DNA of 64,000 nucleotides from Sutcliffiella tianshenii (GCF_016908565.1 NZ_JAFBED010000003.1:310001-374000); one strand, 5' to 3'; numbered from the stretch's first letter, positions 1 to 7,914 are shown. The notes: generated by a model not told the origin, from the letters alone. Translations and numbers: made by a program.

Positions 1-1714
1 CAAGGTTTTCATTAATGGAACGAAGAAGATCAACGGAAACTGCAGTCTCCATTTCAGGTACATGTTCAACGATCTTGACCGGTACATGTTTGGTCACTTC
101 TTCTTTATTTTCTTTTTCTTTTAATTGATCAAAAGTCTCTTGGAACTTTTTCATCATCTCGGACTTTTTGCTTGTTGTATCTTCTTCTGTCAAAATACCG
201 CGGGAAACGAGTTCTTTCGCATATTTCTCAGCAATGGTCGGATGATTGTTGATTTTTTCATAAAGATACGGCTGAGTCACGTTCGGATCATCCATTTCGT
301 TATGGCCGAAACGGCGGTAACCGACAAGGTCGATCACGATATCCTTATTGAACTTTTTACGATACTGGTAGGCAAAATACATCACAGCCAGGCAGCTTTC
401 CGGATCATCCGCATTGACGTGGATAACCGGGATCTCGTAGCCTTTTGCAAGGTCACTCGCATATTTGGTCGAACGGGAATCCTGATAGTTAGTTGTAAAG
501 CCTAGCAGGTTATTCGCGATAATATGGATCGCTCCACCGGTCGCATAGCCTCGGAGCTTCATCAGGTTTAAGGTTTCCGCCACTACCCCTTCTCCAGGGA
601 AAGCTGCATCACCATGGATCAAGACGCTGAAAGCCGATTGTTCATCCAGCTTCGGATAGCCCTTTTCACTGCGATCTTCCTGCAAGGCACGTGCAGAACC
701 CTGTACAACAGGGTCGACAAATTCCAGGTGACTCGGATTGTGTGCAAGATGAATGCTGATCACATTTTCCTTATCGCCTTTGATATTGCGGTCTGCCCCA
801 AGATGATACTTTACATCCCCGGACCAGCCGAAGTTGATCCCACGTGAACCTTCTGAAGGAACGAGTTCCTTGTTCGGGGAATGATGGAATTCAGAGAAAA
901 TCAGCTCATACGGTTTTCCAAGTACATGAGCAAGAACGTTCAGACGGCCGCGATGCGCCATTCCGATGCTGATATTTTTCGTACCTTCCTCACAACCGGA
1001 TTGCACCAGCTTGTCGAGCATCGGTACCAGCATATCCAAACCTTCGATAGAAAAGCGTTTCTGACCGACGAAGGTTTTGTGCAAAAACTTCTCGAATCCG
1101 TCTACATGCATCAAACGCTCGAACAATTCGATGCGCTCCTCTTTGGACATCGGCTGATGGATGCGGGACTTCTCGATATAGCTATTCAGCCAATTCTGTT
1201 CCTCTTCATCATGGATATGACCGAATTCGTAAGCGATTGTATTTGTATAGATGCGTTTTAAATGTTCATATGCTTCCCATCCATTGGATATCGCTTCCGG
1301 GGCATCCTCCCAAATGAGGTCAATCGGAATCTGCAAGAGATCTTCCTTGCTCAGGCCGTATGTTTCCACGTCGAGGAATCCTGCCGGATGCTTTTCTTCA
1401 AACTGGATCGGACTAATATTTGCAGCCAGGTGGCCTAATGTACGAATATTCCTTAAAAGCTTTGTTGCAGCAATGACTTTTTTGATCGCCGATTGTGGAG
1501 CTTGGCTAGGTGCAGCATTCTTAGGGGACGAAGACGCCTCCGCTTGCACACCAAAATCCATTTCCGGCGGGGGACCCATTTCATCGAACAATTTCCGAAT
1601 CGTATCGTCTACTGATTCCGGATCCTCCTGATACTTGTCATACTCTTCATAAATATAGCCCATATTCGGCCCGTAGAAGCGCTCCCAAATATGCGCACGG
1701 TCTTGATTACTCAT
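1..1714 (-). CDS. odhA: 2-oxoglutarate dehydrogenase E1 component, 3' part outside window
   Basis: Thiamine-diphosphate E1 subunit of the 2-oxoglutarate dehydrogenase complex of the TCA cycle (also called sucA). About 571 codons are visible; the C-terminal part continues past base 1. The minus strand starts MSNQDRAHIWERFYGPNMGY, the typical N-terminus. Near residue 365 there is VLIHGDAAFPGEG and further on GHNEMDDP, both typical of the E1 TPP-binding core. The start is the ATG at 1714 because a GGAGG lies 8 nt upstream, and the ATG just before it runs into TAA after four codons. The E2 gene (odhB) would be expected next, outside the window. Confidence 0.97.
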   Translation of the reverse strand, partial: MSNQDRAHIWERFYGPNMGYIYEEYDKYQEDPESVDDTIRKLFDEMGPPPEMDFGVQAEASSSPKNAAPSQAPQSAIKKVIAATKLLRNIRTLGHLAANISPIQFEEKHPAGFLDVETYGLSKEDLLQIPIDLIWEDAPEAISNGWEAYEHLKRIYTNTIAYEFGHIHDEEEQNWLNSYIEKSRIHQPMSKEERIELFERLMHVDGFEKFLHKTFVGQKRFSIEGLDMLVPMLDKLVQSGCEEGTKNISIGMAHRGRLNVLAHVLGKPYELIFSEFHHSPNKELVPSEGSRGINFGWSGDVKYHLGADRNIKGDKENVISIHLAHNPSHLEFVDPVVQGSARALQEDRSEKGYPKLDEQSAFSVLIHGDAAFPGEGVVAETLNLMKLRGYATGGAIHIIANNLLGFTTNYQDSRSTKYASDLAKGYEIPVIHVNADDPESCLAVMYFAYQYRKKFNKDIVIDLVGYRRFGHNEMDDPNVTQPYLYEKINNHPTIAEKYAKELVSRGILTEEDTTSKKSEMMKKFQETFDQLKEKENKEEVTKHVPVKIVEHVPEMETAVSVDLLRSINENL

Positions 1715-1808
1715 CAGACATGCCTCCATTATTATTGCCTGTTACTGCTAGCTAATATATCAGAATAATAACTCTATACGTACTATATTACATCATAACT
1801 GTAACTTA

Positions 1809-1822
1809 TTAAACCGTTTACA
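1809..1822 (-). promoter_or_regulatory. possible CcpA cre site upstream of odhA
   Basis: The minus strand reads TGTAAACGGTTTAA, one mismatch from the catabolite-responsive-element consensus, about 95 bp upstream of the odhA start. Catabolite control of TCA-cycle genes is known in Bacillus; this particular site is inferred. I could not place -35/-10 boxes with confidence. The rest of 1715-1945 holds only a 9-bp inverted repeat (ATTGTCGAA at 1881-1889, TTCGACAAT at 1923-1931) of unknown role. Confidence 0.35.
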
Positions 1823-1950
1823 TTCTATTACCCTAAAAAAAGTATGATTAACTGGAAAATAGGTAGAAATAACTACGAAGATTGTCGAATCGTGCCATCA
1901 GAAACATTGGTTTAATGCGCTTTTCGACAATGAATCTATTTAGACAAGTA

Positions 1951-1982
1951 AAAAGCACTTTTCCTCGTTCTGGGAAAAGTGC
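1951..1982 (-). terminator. Rho-independent terminator of the 3442-1990 operon
   Basis: A 10-bp perfect stem (GCACTTTTCC with GGAAAAGTGC), 8-nt loop, followed on the minus strand by TTTT. It lies just after the stop of the gene ending at 1990. Confidence 0.85.
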
Positions 1983-1989
1983 CAGAATA

Positions 1990-2724
1990 TTATTCTAGGT
2001 CGCCTTCATTAATGAATAGGAGTGGCTCTGTGTAGCTTCCGGTAGAATACCCGCCGCCCCCATCCCCATAGGTTTTTTCCAGGCGAATCTTTTCGTCCAT
2101 CTCGTTGAATGCCTGCCAGGCAAAATAAGTTTGATGGGATTGATAATCCATAAACCATCCATGAAAGTCATTCACATCATTAAAAGATTCCATGATTCCA
2201 GCCCATTCCTCTGGGATCGGGACGGCGCCGTAAGATGTTTCATCAACTGGAACCCGATGTGCCATCTGAATTTTCGGCAAGTATATTTCAATCCTATCAT
2301 TTGCATTCACATTGGTCACCTGGAAGTACCTTTCCGATAATAGATAGAACTGAAAATATTCCACCTTGTCTTGCGGGTCGACATTCCAAGTGAAAAAGGT
2401 TTCTGTCCCATCCTTACTCGTCCAGGAAATCGGTCCAGAGGAAGTGGTCACCGAAACATTTTCCCACTTGCCACCAAGCCACATCCAGATGCTTGAAGCA
2501 TAGCGGTCACCTTCGAGGATGAAAGGTACGAAAAAGCTCCTATCATCAAGAGGAACGATATCCTGTATTTCCTTCACCCTTGCTGTTGAATTTGTGAGGT
2601 AAAGCTCATCCATGATTTCTTCTTCCGTAAGAAAAGCTTTCGGCGTTTGGAGGTAGAAGACAGCCGCCAGGATGACCGCTCCCGCTAGAAGAAGCCCGAT
2701 AAGAAATACTACTTTTTTATTCAT
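1990..2724 (-). CDS. membrane-anchored hypothetical protein
   Basis: 244 residues. Residues about 4-26 form one hydrophobic segment (signal anchor, no lipobox); the remainder is a soluble, probably extracytoplasmic domain rich in aromatic and acidic residues (motifs EEWAGIMESFNDV and YGDGGGGYSTGSY near the C-terminus). No family recognised. Its start overlaps the 3' end of the upstream gene by 8 bp, so the two are probably translationally coupled. A strong terminator follows directly. Confidence 0.7.
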   Translation of the reverse strand: MNKKVVFLIGLLLAGAVILAAVFYLQTPKAFLTEEEIMDELYLTNSTARVKEIQDIVPLDDRSFFVPFILEGDRYASSIWMWLGGKWENVSVTTSSGPISWTSKDGTETFFTWNVDPQDKVEYFQFYLLSERYFQVTNVNANDRIEIYLPKIQMAHRVPVDETSYGAVPIPEEWAGIMESFNDVNDFHGWFMDYQSHQTYFAWQAFNEMDEKIRLEKTYGDGGGGYSTGSYTEPLLFINEGDLE

Positions 2725-3442
2725 CTGTCCCGCCCCCTTCCATCTTCAGAAAGGATTGCTCAGAACGGAAATAGTACTGCCTTTGGTTGTCCGATGTGAT
2801 CAGCACCCCTTTGCCATCCCTCTCGACGTAAACTTGCGTATTCAAACCGCTGCCAATCTGAGATTTTGTTCCTGAAAGTATGTATGGGAACCTCTCCACT
2901 TTCTCTTCTTTCAATACAATGGAATTATACAATCTGTGACTATCAATCTTACTTTTCTGCATAATATCCAAAGCTTGTTCAAAAGCTTCATGGTTTAAAT
3001 CCGCCTTCTGGGCTGATGGGTGGATGATATGCAGGCTCGCATTTTCCGCCTCACTGATGAATGTAGCCGCCTGATCCTTCGGGTAGATTATTCCATGAAA
3101 AAAGATACCGATGAGCGTTGTAGCCAGCAGGATATAGTTCGCTCCAAACCCTAGCCACGCATATTTCCGGTAAACTTCCCATTTCCCCTTTCTAAGGGCG
3201 TAGAGAATCCAAACACCAAGCGGTAAGATGGCGATGGAAATCGGAGGTTGAAAGAATGTCAGCGGAAAAGTAAAAGCAAATAATCCGATGATAATAGCCA
3301 ATATCCCTTTCCAGAGCTTCGGCCGGATGTCCTTCTCCTGATTTTTGTAGATGCGGTAAAAGAAAAAGAATACAATTCCCCAGCCGAGAAGGACGAAAAT
3401 CATTTCCAATCCATTTAAATGAATGTTCAAGTTAAACTCCAT
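2717..3442 (-). CDS. multi-pass membrane hypothetical protein
   Basis: 241 residues. Hydrophobic segments near residues 12-30, 46-66, 68-83 and 95-115, then a soluble C-terminal half of about 125 residues. First gene of a two-gene operon; the stop overlaps the start of the downstream membrane-anchored protein by 8 bp. No recognised domain. A phased repeat array (3568-3717) lies about 125 bp upstream of its start. Role unknown; the overlap suggests the two products form a membrane complex, which is inference. Confidence 0.7.
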   Translation of the reverse strand: MEFNLNIHLNGLEMIFVLLGWGIVFFFFYRIYKNQEKDIRPKLWKGILAIIIGLFAFTFPLTFFQPPISIAILPLGVWILYALRKGKWEVYRKYAWLGFGANYILLATTLIGIFFHGIIYPKDQAATFISEAENASLHIIHPSAQKADLNHEAFEQALDIMQKSKIDSHRLYNSIVLKEEKVERFPYILSGTKSQIGSGLNTQVYVERDGKGVLITSDNQRQYYFRSEQSFLKMEGGGTDE

Positions 3443-3567
3443 GGTTGCTCCCCCTAGTATATATCTTTCTACATTTTACCAGATTTATGGTAGCTTATGT
3501 CCAAAAGATTGGGATTTTTCATGGTTGGCTTAGCAGGGGTGCGGGGAGGTGGTTTTATCGAGGAATT

Positions 3568-3717
3568 TTGTGCGAAGGATGCGAATTGTGCATAAGTGGA
3601 TTGTTTTTGAGCGCATTTCTAGATTTTTAAGCGTAAATTCTATTTTTTGTGCATAACCATGGGAGAATTGTGCATAAATCGAAATTTTTGTGCATAAACG
3701 TTTTTCCTGCACTCAAA
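3568..3717. repeat. helically phased decamer array 1
   Basis: Words of the pattern TTSWSCRYAA recur every 20-21 bp: TTGTGCATAA at 3586, TTGAGCGCAT at 3607, TTAAGCGTAA at 3627, then TTGTGCATAA at 3647, 3668 and 3688. Weaker flanking matches lie at 3568 and 3708. The intervening bases are AT-rich and not conserved. The same architecture occurs at 23475-23586 and 34765-34877. An open frame crosses it but its codons simply follow the repeats; I consider the region non-coding. Confidence 0.75.
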
Positions 3718-3725
3718 ATCCATAT

Positions 3726-3753
3726 AAAAAGCCGCCAATCCCTGATCAGCGGC
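3726..3753 (-). terminator. probable terminator after the small lipoprotein gene
   Basis: 5-bp GC stem (GCCGC with GCGGC) followed on the minus strand by TTTTT, located 11 bp after the stop codon of the 43-residue lipoprotein. Confidence 0.55.
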
Positions 3754-3763
3754 CAACTTTTTC

Positions 3764-3895
3764 TTATTCTTCGTTTGTTTCCTCTGAATTTGTTTCCGTT
3801 CCGTCGTTATTGTTGTTCATTTCATCGTTGCTGCAGCCAGTTGCAAGTCCTAGTAACATAAGTGAAGATAATAAAGCGATTAAACCTTTTTTCAT
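3764..3895 (-). CDS. small lipoprotein, 43 residues
   Basis: The minus strand encodes MKKGLIALLSSLMLLGLATG followed by C and an Asn/Glu/Thr-rich tail ending NEE. The N-terminus is a short type II signal peptide with lipobox L-A-T-G-C, so the mature protein is a lipid-anchored acidic tail of about 23 residues. A GGAGG lies 8 nt upstream of the ATG at 3895. A terminator follows. Small Asn-rich lipoproteins of this type are common in Bacillaceae and their function is generally unknown. Confidence 0.75.
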   Translation of the reverse strand: MKKGLIALLSSLMLLGLATGCSNDEMNNNNDGTETNSEETNEE

Positions 3896-4049
3896 CTTAG
3901 ATTGCCTCCTTGGGTTGCTTGCATGATTTGTACTACAGGACTATCATACAAAAAAATCGGTCACACAGAGGATAATTTTCAAAATATTAACATAACTCTT
4001 ACAGACGTTAACGGGAGGTTTACATTTTTTCATAAACTAGTAAAAGCCT

Positions 4050-5981
4050 TTACTTCTCCCCGTCCTCCAAAATGACCTCATCAATATGCCGCTTATTCAT
4101 CTGGCTGCGGAGCTTGCGGTTTTCCTTGGATTCGAAGATGATATCAAAGTCATAGCCTTCCTCGTAAAGCTCCTCTGCCTTGATGTAGAGGGTCAGACGC
4201 TTGTGATTGAAGGTCTGCATTTCGCCTTTTACCTGCACCACTACATTTCCTTTTTCATCTGCCGGTTTATAGACAATCCCGAACTCGCCGATCGAAGGAA
4301 TCTTCACGTTATCCCCCATTTTAAAGACGATCTCCCGGGCACTTTTTTCCACAGGGGCATGCTTTTGCTTGTGGATATATTTCTTGTTCATCGCGAGCTG
4401 CCTGTTCAATTCATGCAACGGTTTGTCGGTGGCCCCCGTGTAATCGCGCTTTTCCTTATACGTGATTTCATGTGCGCGCTCAATCAGCTTTGGATGCATC
4501 CCGAGACGAAGCGCGATGGCAAATGCCTGGCTGGCCCCGCCTTCACCGACAATCAGGCGATAGGTCGGCTTCAGTGTTTCCACATCAAATTCCATCGAAC
4601 CGTTCATGAAGCCTTCCTGGGCATTGGCAAATTCCTTAATTTCGCTGTAATGCGTCGTCGCAAGCATGGTTGTTCCTTTGTTGAAGAGCTCTTCCAAAAT
4701 GGAAGTCGCAAGCCCCATCCCTTCTGCCGGGTCGGTTCCTGAACCAAGTTCATCAAGCAGCACCAAGGTCTGCGGCGTGCTTTGTGCGAGAATGTCGATA
4801 ATATTTTTGATTCGCGAGGAGAAGGTGCTAAGTGACTGTTCAATACTCTGGCCGTCCCCGATATCGACGAGGATCTTTTGGAAAATGGCGATTTCGCTGC
4901 CTGCTTCTGCCGGGATATGCATGCCACATTGCGCCATCATGGTGAGAAGCCCGACCGTCTTGATGGTCACCGTTTTTCCTCCCGTATTCGGACCCGTGAT
5001 GACAAGCGCGTCGAAATCCTCACCGATTACCAGATTCAAAGGCACAGCATTCTTACCCAATAATGGATGGCGCGCCCCCTTCAACCGGATCAGATGATGC
5101 TCATTCATCTGCGGCGCTATCCCATTGATCGCCATGCTATACTTCGCCTTGGCAAAAATCAGGTCGTAGCTTACCATCATATCCATTGCAATTTTAATTT
5201 CGTGTTCATGCTCCTCGACGAGTCCTGTCAGTACAAAAAGGATCTTTTCTTCCTCTGCCTCCTCCTGGAACTTGAGCAGGTTGATGGAATCCTGAATGAC
5301 ACTTACTTCCTCAGGCTCGATATAGACGGTGGAGCCGGATGCGGAAACATCCAACACCGCTCCCTTGATGTTGTTTTTGTACTCCTTTTTCACCGGGATG
5401 ACATATCTGCCATTACGGATGCTGACAAGGTTCTCCTGCATATATTTACTGTATTTTGCCGACTTGGCAAGCTGCTCGACACGCTGCTTGATCCTCTCTT
5501 CCAAGGTTGCAATCTGCTTACGGATCTTTAAAAGCTCCTTGCTCGCATAGTCATCCACCCTCCCGTTACGGATACAGCGGATGATTTCAGCCGCAATATG
5601 CTCCAGCTCAGAAATCGAGTAGACATAGGAAGTGATGGTCGGTGCCACATATTCCTTATCCTTCATAAAGCGTCTCAGCTTCTCGATGCATTCCAGGAAC
5701 TCGTATAGCCCCATGAGCTGATCGGGACGGCAGGGCACACCCTTATGAAGATTTTTCAAGATGTATTGGATGCCGTGAAGGCCGTGGATCGGCACGCTTG
5801 CGCTAATTTCAAGAATCTTTTTTGCTTCTGATACTTCATGGAGCCACGCGTCTATACGCTTCTTATGCGTAGATGGCTCAAGTGATGTTATGGCCTCTTT
5901 CCCAGGTTCCGAGATGCAGTAGGATCCTACCTCTTTTTTCAAATCTGTGAATTGTAATGCTTGAATGGTTGTGCTATTCAA
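4050..5981 (-). CDS. MutS2-like ATPase lacking the Smr domain
   Basis: 643 residues against about 780-790 for canonical MutS2. Order: MutS-type core and clamp region (about 1-310), ATPase with Walker A GPNTGGKT at 330-337 and Walker B LVLLDELGSGTDP at about 406-418, signature region FANAQEGFMNG, a very short linker (510-545), then a KOW-like domain (about 553-600, GDNVKIPSIGEFGIV) and a charged tail. The C-terminal Smr nuclease domain is absent. MutS2 of B. subtilis has been reported to split stalled ribosomes, with the KOW domain contacting the ribosome; an Smr-less paralogue could still do that (inference). The start is TTG at 5981, with AGGAGG 9 nt upstream. A weak hairpin (4029-4044) follows the stop. 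The gene lies behind an attenuator-like leader (6075-6349). Confidence 0.9.
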   Translation of the reverse strand: MNSTTIQALQFTDLKKEVGSYCISEPGKEAITSLEPSTHKKRIDAWLHEVSEAKKILEISASVPIHGLHGIQYILKNLHKGVPCRPDQLMGLYEFLECIEKLRRFMKDKEYVAPTITSYVYSISELEHIAAEIIRCIRNGRVDDYASKELLKIRKQIATLEERIKQRVEQLAKSAKYSKYMQENLVSIRNGRYVIPVKKEYKNNIKGAVLDVSASGSTVYIEPEEVSVIQDSINLLKFQEEAEEEKILFVLTGLVEEHEHEIKIAMDMMVSYDLIFAKAKYSMAINGIAPQMNEHHLIRLKGARHPLLGKNAVPLNLVIGEDFDALVITGPNTGGKTVTIKTVGLLTMMAQCGMHIPAEAGSEIAIFQKILVDIGDGQSIEQSLSTFSSRIKNIIDILAQSTPQTLVLLDELGSGTDPAEGMGLATSILEELFNKGTTMLATTHYSEIKEFANAQEGFMNGSMEFDVETLKPTYRLIVGEGGASQAFAIALRLGMHPKLIERAHEITYKEKRDYTGATDKPLHELNRQLAMNKKYIHKQKHAPVEKSAREIVFKMGDNVKIPSIGEFGIVYKPADEKGNVVVQVKGEMQTFNHKRLTLYIKAEELYEEGYDFDIIFESKENRKLRSQMNKRHIDEVILEDGEK

Positions 5982-6074
5982 TGTTTTTTTCCTCCTAAGA
6001 TTTAATCCTCTTGATACAAGCTGATACGTGCGAGGAAAAGGCGGAACAAAGTCTTCACCTTATTTTTTGCATAT

Positions 6075-6112
6075 AAAAAAACGCAGAGAACAACACTCGT
6101 TCTTTGCGTTTT
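6075..6112 (-). terminator. leader terminator T2, about 95 bp before the MutS2-like start
   Basis: Stem AAAACGCAGAGAAC with GTTCTTTGCGTTTT (14 bp, one mismatch), 7-nt loop, and on the minus strand a run of T after the stem. It sits between the leader ORF and the coding region and so can stop transcription before the gene. Confidence 0.8.
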
Positions 6113-6224
6113 GAATGGTAGTTTTTTATCGTAAATGGTGACAGGCAGGAATATACCTGTTCACTTATCTCAACTATCATTTTATGGAGCAGGCGCAAAC
6201 CCGTGTTCTTAACCTTTTCGCGAG

Positions 6225-6276
6225 AAAAAAACGTACTCAAACAGAGCCCGACCTTTAGCCGAACCAGCGTTTTTTT
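6225..6276 (-). terminator. leader hairpin T1 with T7 tract
   Basis: AAAAAAACG and CGTTTTTTT close a hairpin whose inner part (GGTTCGGC / GGTCGGGCTC) pairs well only with G-U wobbles, as expected of RNA. The 3' arm is a T7 tract, so this can act as an early terminator. Confidence 0.5.
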
Positions 6277-6299
6277 CTACACGCACGTATCAAATTACG

Positions 6300-6323
6300 T
6301 TAGTTAAGAACGTACCCTTCCAT
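6300..6323 (-). CDS. leader peptide MEGYVLN
   Basis: Eight codons including stop: ATG GAA GGG TAC GTT CTT AAC TAA. AAAGGAG lies 8 nt before the ATG, a strong ribosome binding site, and the transcription start predicted from the promoter is about 25 nt upstream of the ATG. Its VLN codons form one strand of a leader helix and its ATG lies in the outer helix. Short ORFs in this position control erm, ABC-F and hflX-type resistance genes by ribosome stalling; the analogy is inferred. Confidence 0.6.
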   Translation of the reverse strand: MEGYVLN

Positions 6324-6355
6324 AAAATAAACTCCTTTGCAGTTGGAATAGTTCC

Positions 6356-6384
6356 ATTATATAGGATAAAGCGGGGAATGTCAC
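6356..6384 (-). promoter_or_regulatory. sigma-A promoter of the MutS2-like leader
   Basis: On the minus strand: -35 GTGACA (6379-6384), 17-bp spacer, -10 TATAAT (6356-6361). The -35 lies inside the loop of the terminator hairpin of the upstream gene (6370-6392). Confidence 0.75.
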
Positions 6385-6392
6385 GCCCCGCT
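6370..6392 (-). terminator. hairpin after the hydroxylase-type gene
   Basis: Perfect 7-bp GC stem (AGCGGGG with CCCCGCT), 9-nt loop, followed on the minus strand by TTATCC, a poor T tract. It shares bases with the promoter of the next gene. Confidence 0.5.
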
Positions 6393-6402
6393 CCACTGTT
6401 AT

Positions 6403-7014
6403 TCATGCCCTTTTTTCCAGATCCTTCGCCGTTTTACTCGTCTCGACCTCTTTTTCATCCTTCAAGGTGCCAAATAGGACATCAACAAAAGGAGTCGATA
6501 CCCCATACCAAAAGTTTTCGTTTTTAAAATGATGGAGGATGTGCGTCTTCTTGACCCATTTTCCGAACCTTGACTTCGGCTTGATCGGACGGTGTGCAAC
6601 ATAATGCTTCCATTCATATAGGAACAGCATTGTCATCAATCCTGTTGCAAACGCAAGGGTCAGCCATATATCTCCTGAGATCAGATAAAAGATGCCGGCA
6701 AGCACTGATAAGTTCGGCAGACTGTACCATAGCGGCAAGAACAGAAGATGCAGGTCGTTCGGATCTGTATGGTGGTCATAATGCAGACGCCTCAGCATTT
6801 TCAATAAAAATGGACTCTTAGGCGGCTTCAGGTGAAAAACGAACCGGTGGGTCATGTACTCGCTGAACATGAAGACAAGGAGGCCAAGCAACATGCAGGC
6901 GACAGCCCACAAGGTCAATCCGTGCCATAGCTGAAGGGATGCACTCAGCGCAATCAATCCTATCAATATCGTTATATCCGGAAATAAAAAGAAATCCCTA
7001 TATAATCCTTTCAC
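6403..7014 (-). CDS. fatty acid hydroxylase superfamily membrane protein
   Basis: 203 residues with about four membrane segments and the histidine clusters of the non-haem di-iron membrane hydroxylase/sterol desaturase family: HRFVFH (near 55), HYDHH (near 78), H near 141 and HILHH (near 160). Expected to hydroxylate or desaturate a lipid chain in the membrane; the substrate is not visible. It lies just downstream of a FadR-type regulator on the same strand (21-bp gap), which fits a role in fatty-acid metabolism. Confidence 0.85.
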   Translation of the reverse strand: MKGLYRDFFLFPDITILIGLIALSASLQLWHGLTLWAVACMLLGLLVFMFSEYMTHRFVFHLKPPKSPFLLKMLRRLHYDHHTDPNDLHLLFLPLWYSLPNLSVLAGIFYLISGDIWLTLAFATGLMTMLFLYEWKHYVAHRPIKPKSRFGKWVKKTHILHHFKNENFWYGVSTPFVDVLFGTLKDEKEVETSKTAKDLEKRA

Positions 7015-7035
7015 TAATGCCCACTCCCCGTCACT

Positions 7036-7713
7036 TTATTTAACCTTCGTCTGCGCTTTCCACATTTGAATGCTTTTCTCCATCATCTCATTCACCAAGA
7101 ACTCTGCCTGAATTCCATCATCGGAAAGACTGGCCTCCATCAACTCCCGGTAATAGGAGCGAGATGCTTCCCGGTATGAGGCTTCGTAAAAATAGTGAGT
7201 CGCCATTTTCACATACAGGTCTCCGAAACTGTTCAATATTAGTAGATAGATAGGATTTGGCGATGCAGCAGCAAGGCCCCTCTGCAAAAGCCAATCGTAT
7301 TCGGCAAACGCAGCCGCCTCATCTGGCACCATTTCGCTTTCTTTCAGCAGGCTTACCACGGATAGAGGTTTGTGGATGACCGCATCCTTCACATAAGCAG
7401 GCGAAATGCTTTTTCTTAATTCCAGAAGGTGCACAATAAATTCGTCAGGAATGCTCTCCTCCTCGGCAAGCAGATGCACAATGGTCATCAGGTTGCCTTC
7501 TTTCCAATAATCATTGACAACCGCCCTCTGCCCGCTCCTGATCGTCAGCCAACCATCCCGCTCGAGGCGCTGCAGGACCTCCCGGATCACCGGTCTTCCC
7601 ACCTCATACTCTGCGGCCATTTCCCTTTCGGAGGGGATCTGGGTTCCTGGTAGATACTCCTGCCTTAGCACTTTACGAATGAATAATTTCTCTATTTTAT
7701 CAGTTGCTCTCAT
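7036..7713 (-). CDS. fadR: FadR-type GntR-family transcriptional regulator
   Basis: 225 residues from the ATG at 7713. An N-terminal winged helix (GTQIPSEREMA, REVLQRLERDGWLTI) is followed by a C-terminal domain that resembles the acyl-CoA-binding domain of E. coli FadR (AFAEYDWLLQRGLAAASPNP, then YLLILNSFGDLY). An in-frame TTG at 7770 would add 19 residues, but it has no ribosome binding site and the added codons merely translate the two operators, so I reject it. B. subtilis uses a TetR-type protein called FadR; this is the other, GntR type. Likely senses long-chain acyl-CoA and represses itself and its neighbours. Confidence 0.85.
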   Translation of the reverse strand: MRATDKIEKLFIRKVLRQEYLPGTQIPSEREMAAEYEVGRPVIREVLQRLERDGWLTIRSGQRAVVNDYWKEGNLMTIVHLLAEEESIPDEFIVHLLELRKSISPAYVKDAVIHKPLSVVSLLKESEMVPDEAAAFAEYDWLLQRGLAAASPNPIYLLILNSFGDLYVKMATHYFYEASYREASRSYYRELMEASLSDDGIQAEFLVNEMMEKSIQMWKAQTKVK

Positions 7714-7727
7714 CCCTACACCCCAAA

Positions 7728-7761
7728 CTGGTATTACCAATATTTCATCTGGTATTACCAG
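7728..7761. promoter_or_regulatory. two FadR-like operators
   Basis: CTGGTATTACCAA (7728-7740) and the perfect dyad CTGGTATTACCAG (7749-7761), centres 21 bp apart. They match the FadR operator pattern CTGGTNNGACCAG known from enterobacteria except for one position. They lie directly upstream of fadR and 150 bp upstream of the divergent peptidase gene, so both directions may be controlled. Confidence 0.75.
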
Positions 7762-7914
7762 TTTACGCAATACACTTTGATAAATGCAACAATTTTCAGA
7801 AAATAAACCCCTTGTTTATTTTCTAAACTCATTTTACGATTCATAATCAAAACGTTTCTCCCTCAACTTGAAAGGGAAGCTTAATAAACAAGCAAAGAAA
7901 TACGAGAAAGGTTG

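Larger units (their letters stand above)
6075..6349 (-). ncRNA. structured leader RNA with leader ORF and terminators, upstream of the MutS2-like gene
   Basis: From a sigma-A promoter at 6356-6384 the minus-strand transcript carries nested complementary segments: ATTTTATGGA (6319-6328) with TCCATAAAAT (6179-6188), GTTCTTAAC (6303-6311) with GTTAAGAAC (6205-6213), AAAAAAACG (6268-6276) with CGTTTTTTT (6225-6233), then a second terminator at 6075-6112. The outer helix covers the start codon of a leader ORF and the second helix covers its last three sense codons, so ribosome position on the ORF would decide folding. No T-box sequence or known riboswitch core was recognised. Most likely a ribosome-mediated transcription attenuator; the inducer is not visible. 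Confidence 0.6.

Noticed and set aside
3530-3712. 60-codon open frame across phased array 1
   Set aside because: No RBS, and the codons merely follow the repeated TTGTGCATAA words; the same would appear in any such array.
4086-4742. 218-codon open frame antisense to the MutS2-like gene
   Set aside because: Mirror frame of a well-supported gene; no RBS or domain.
6075-6349. T-box, known riboswitch or 6S RNA in the MutS2-like leader
   Set aside because: No AGGGTGG T-box, no recognised aptamer core, and a translated-looking leader ORF argues for ribosome-mediated attenuation. The rod-like nesting recalls 6S RNA but the terminator and downstream gene fit a leader better.
7714-7770. N-terminal extension of FadR from TTG 7770
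   Set aside because: No ribosome binding site, and the added codons translate the two operators.
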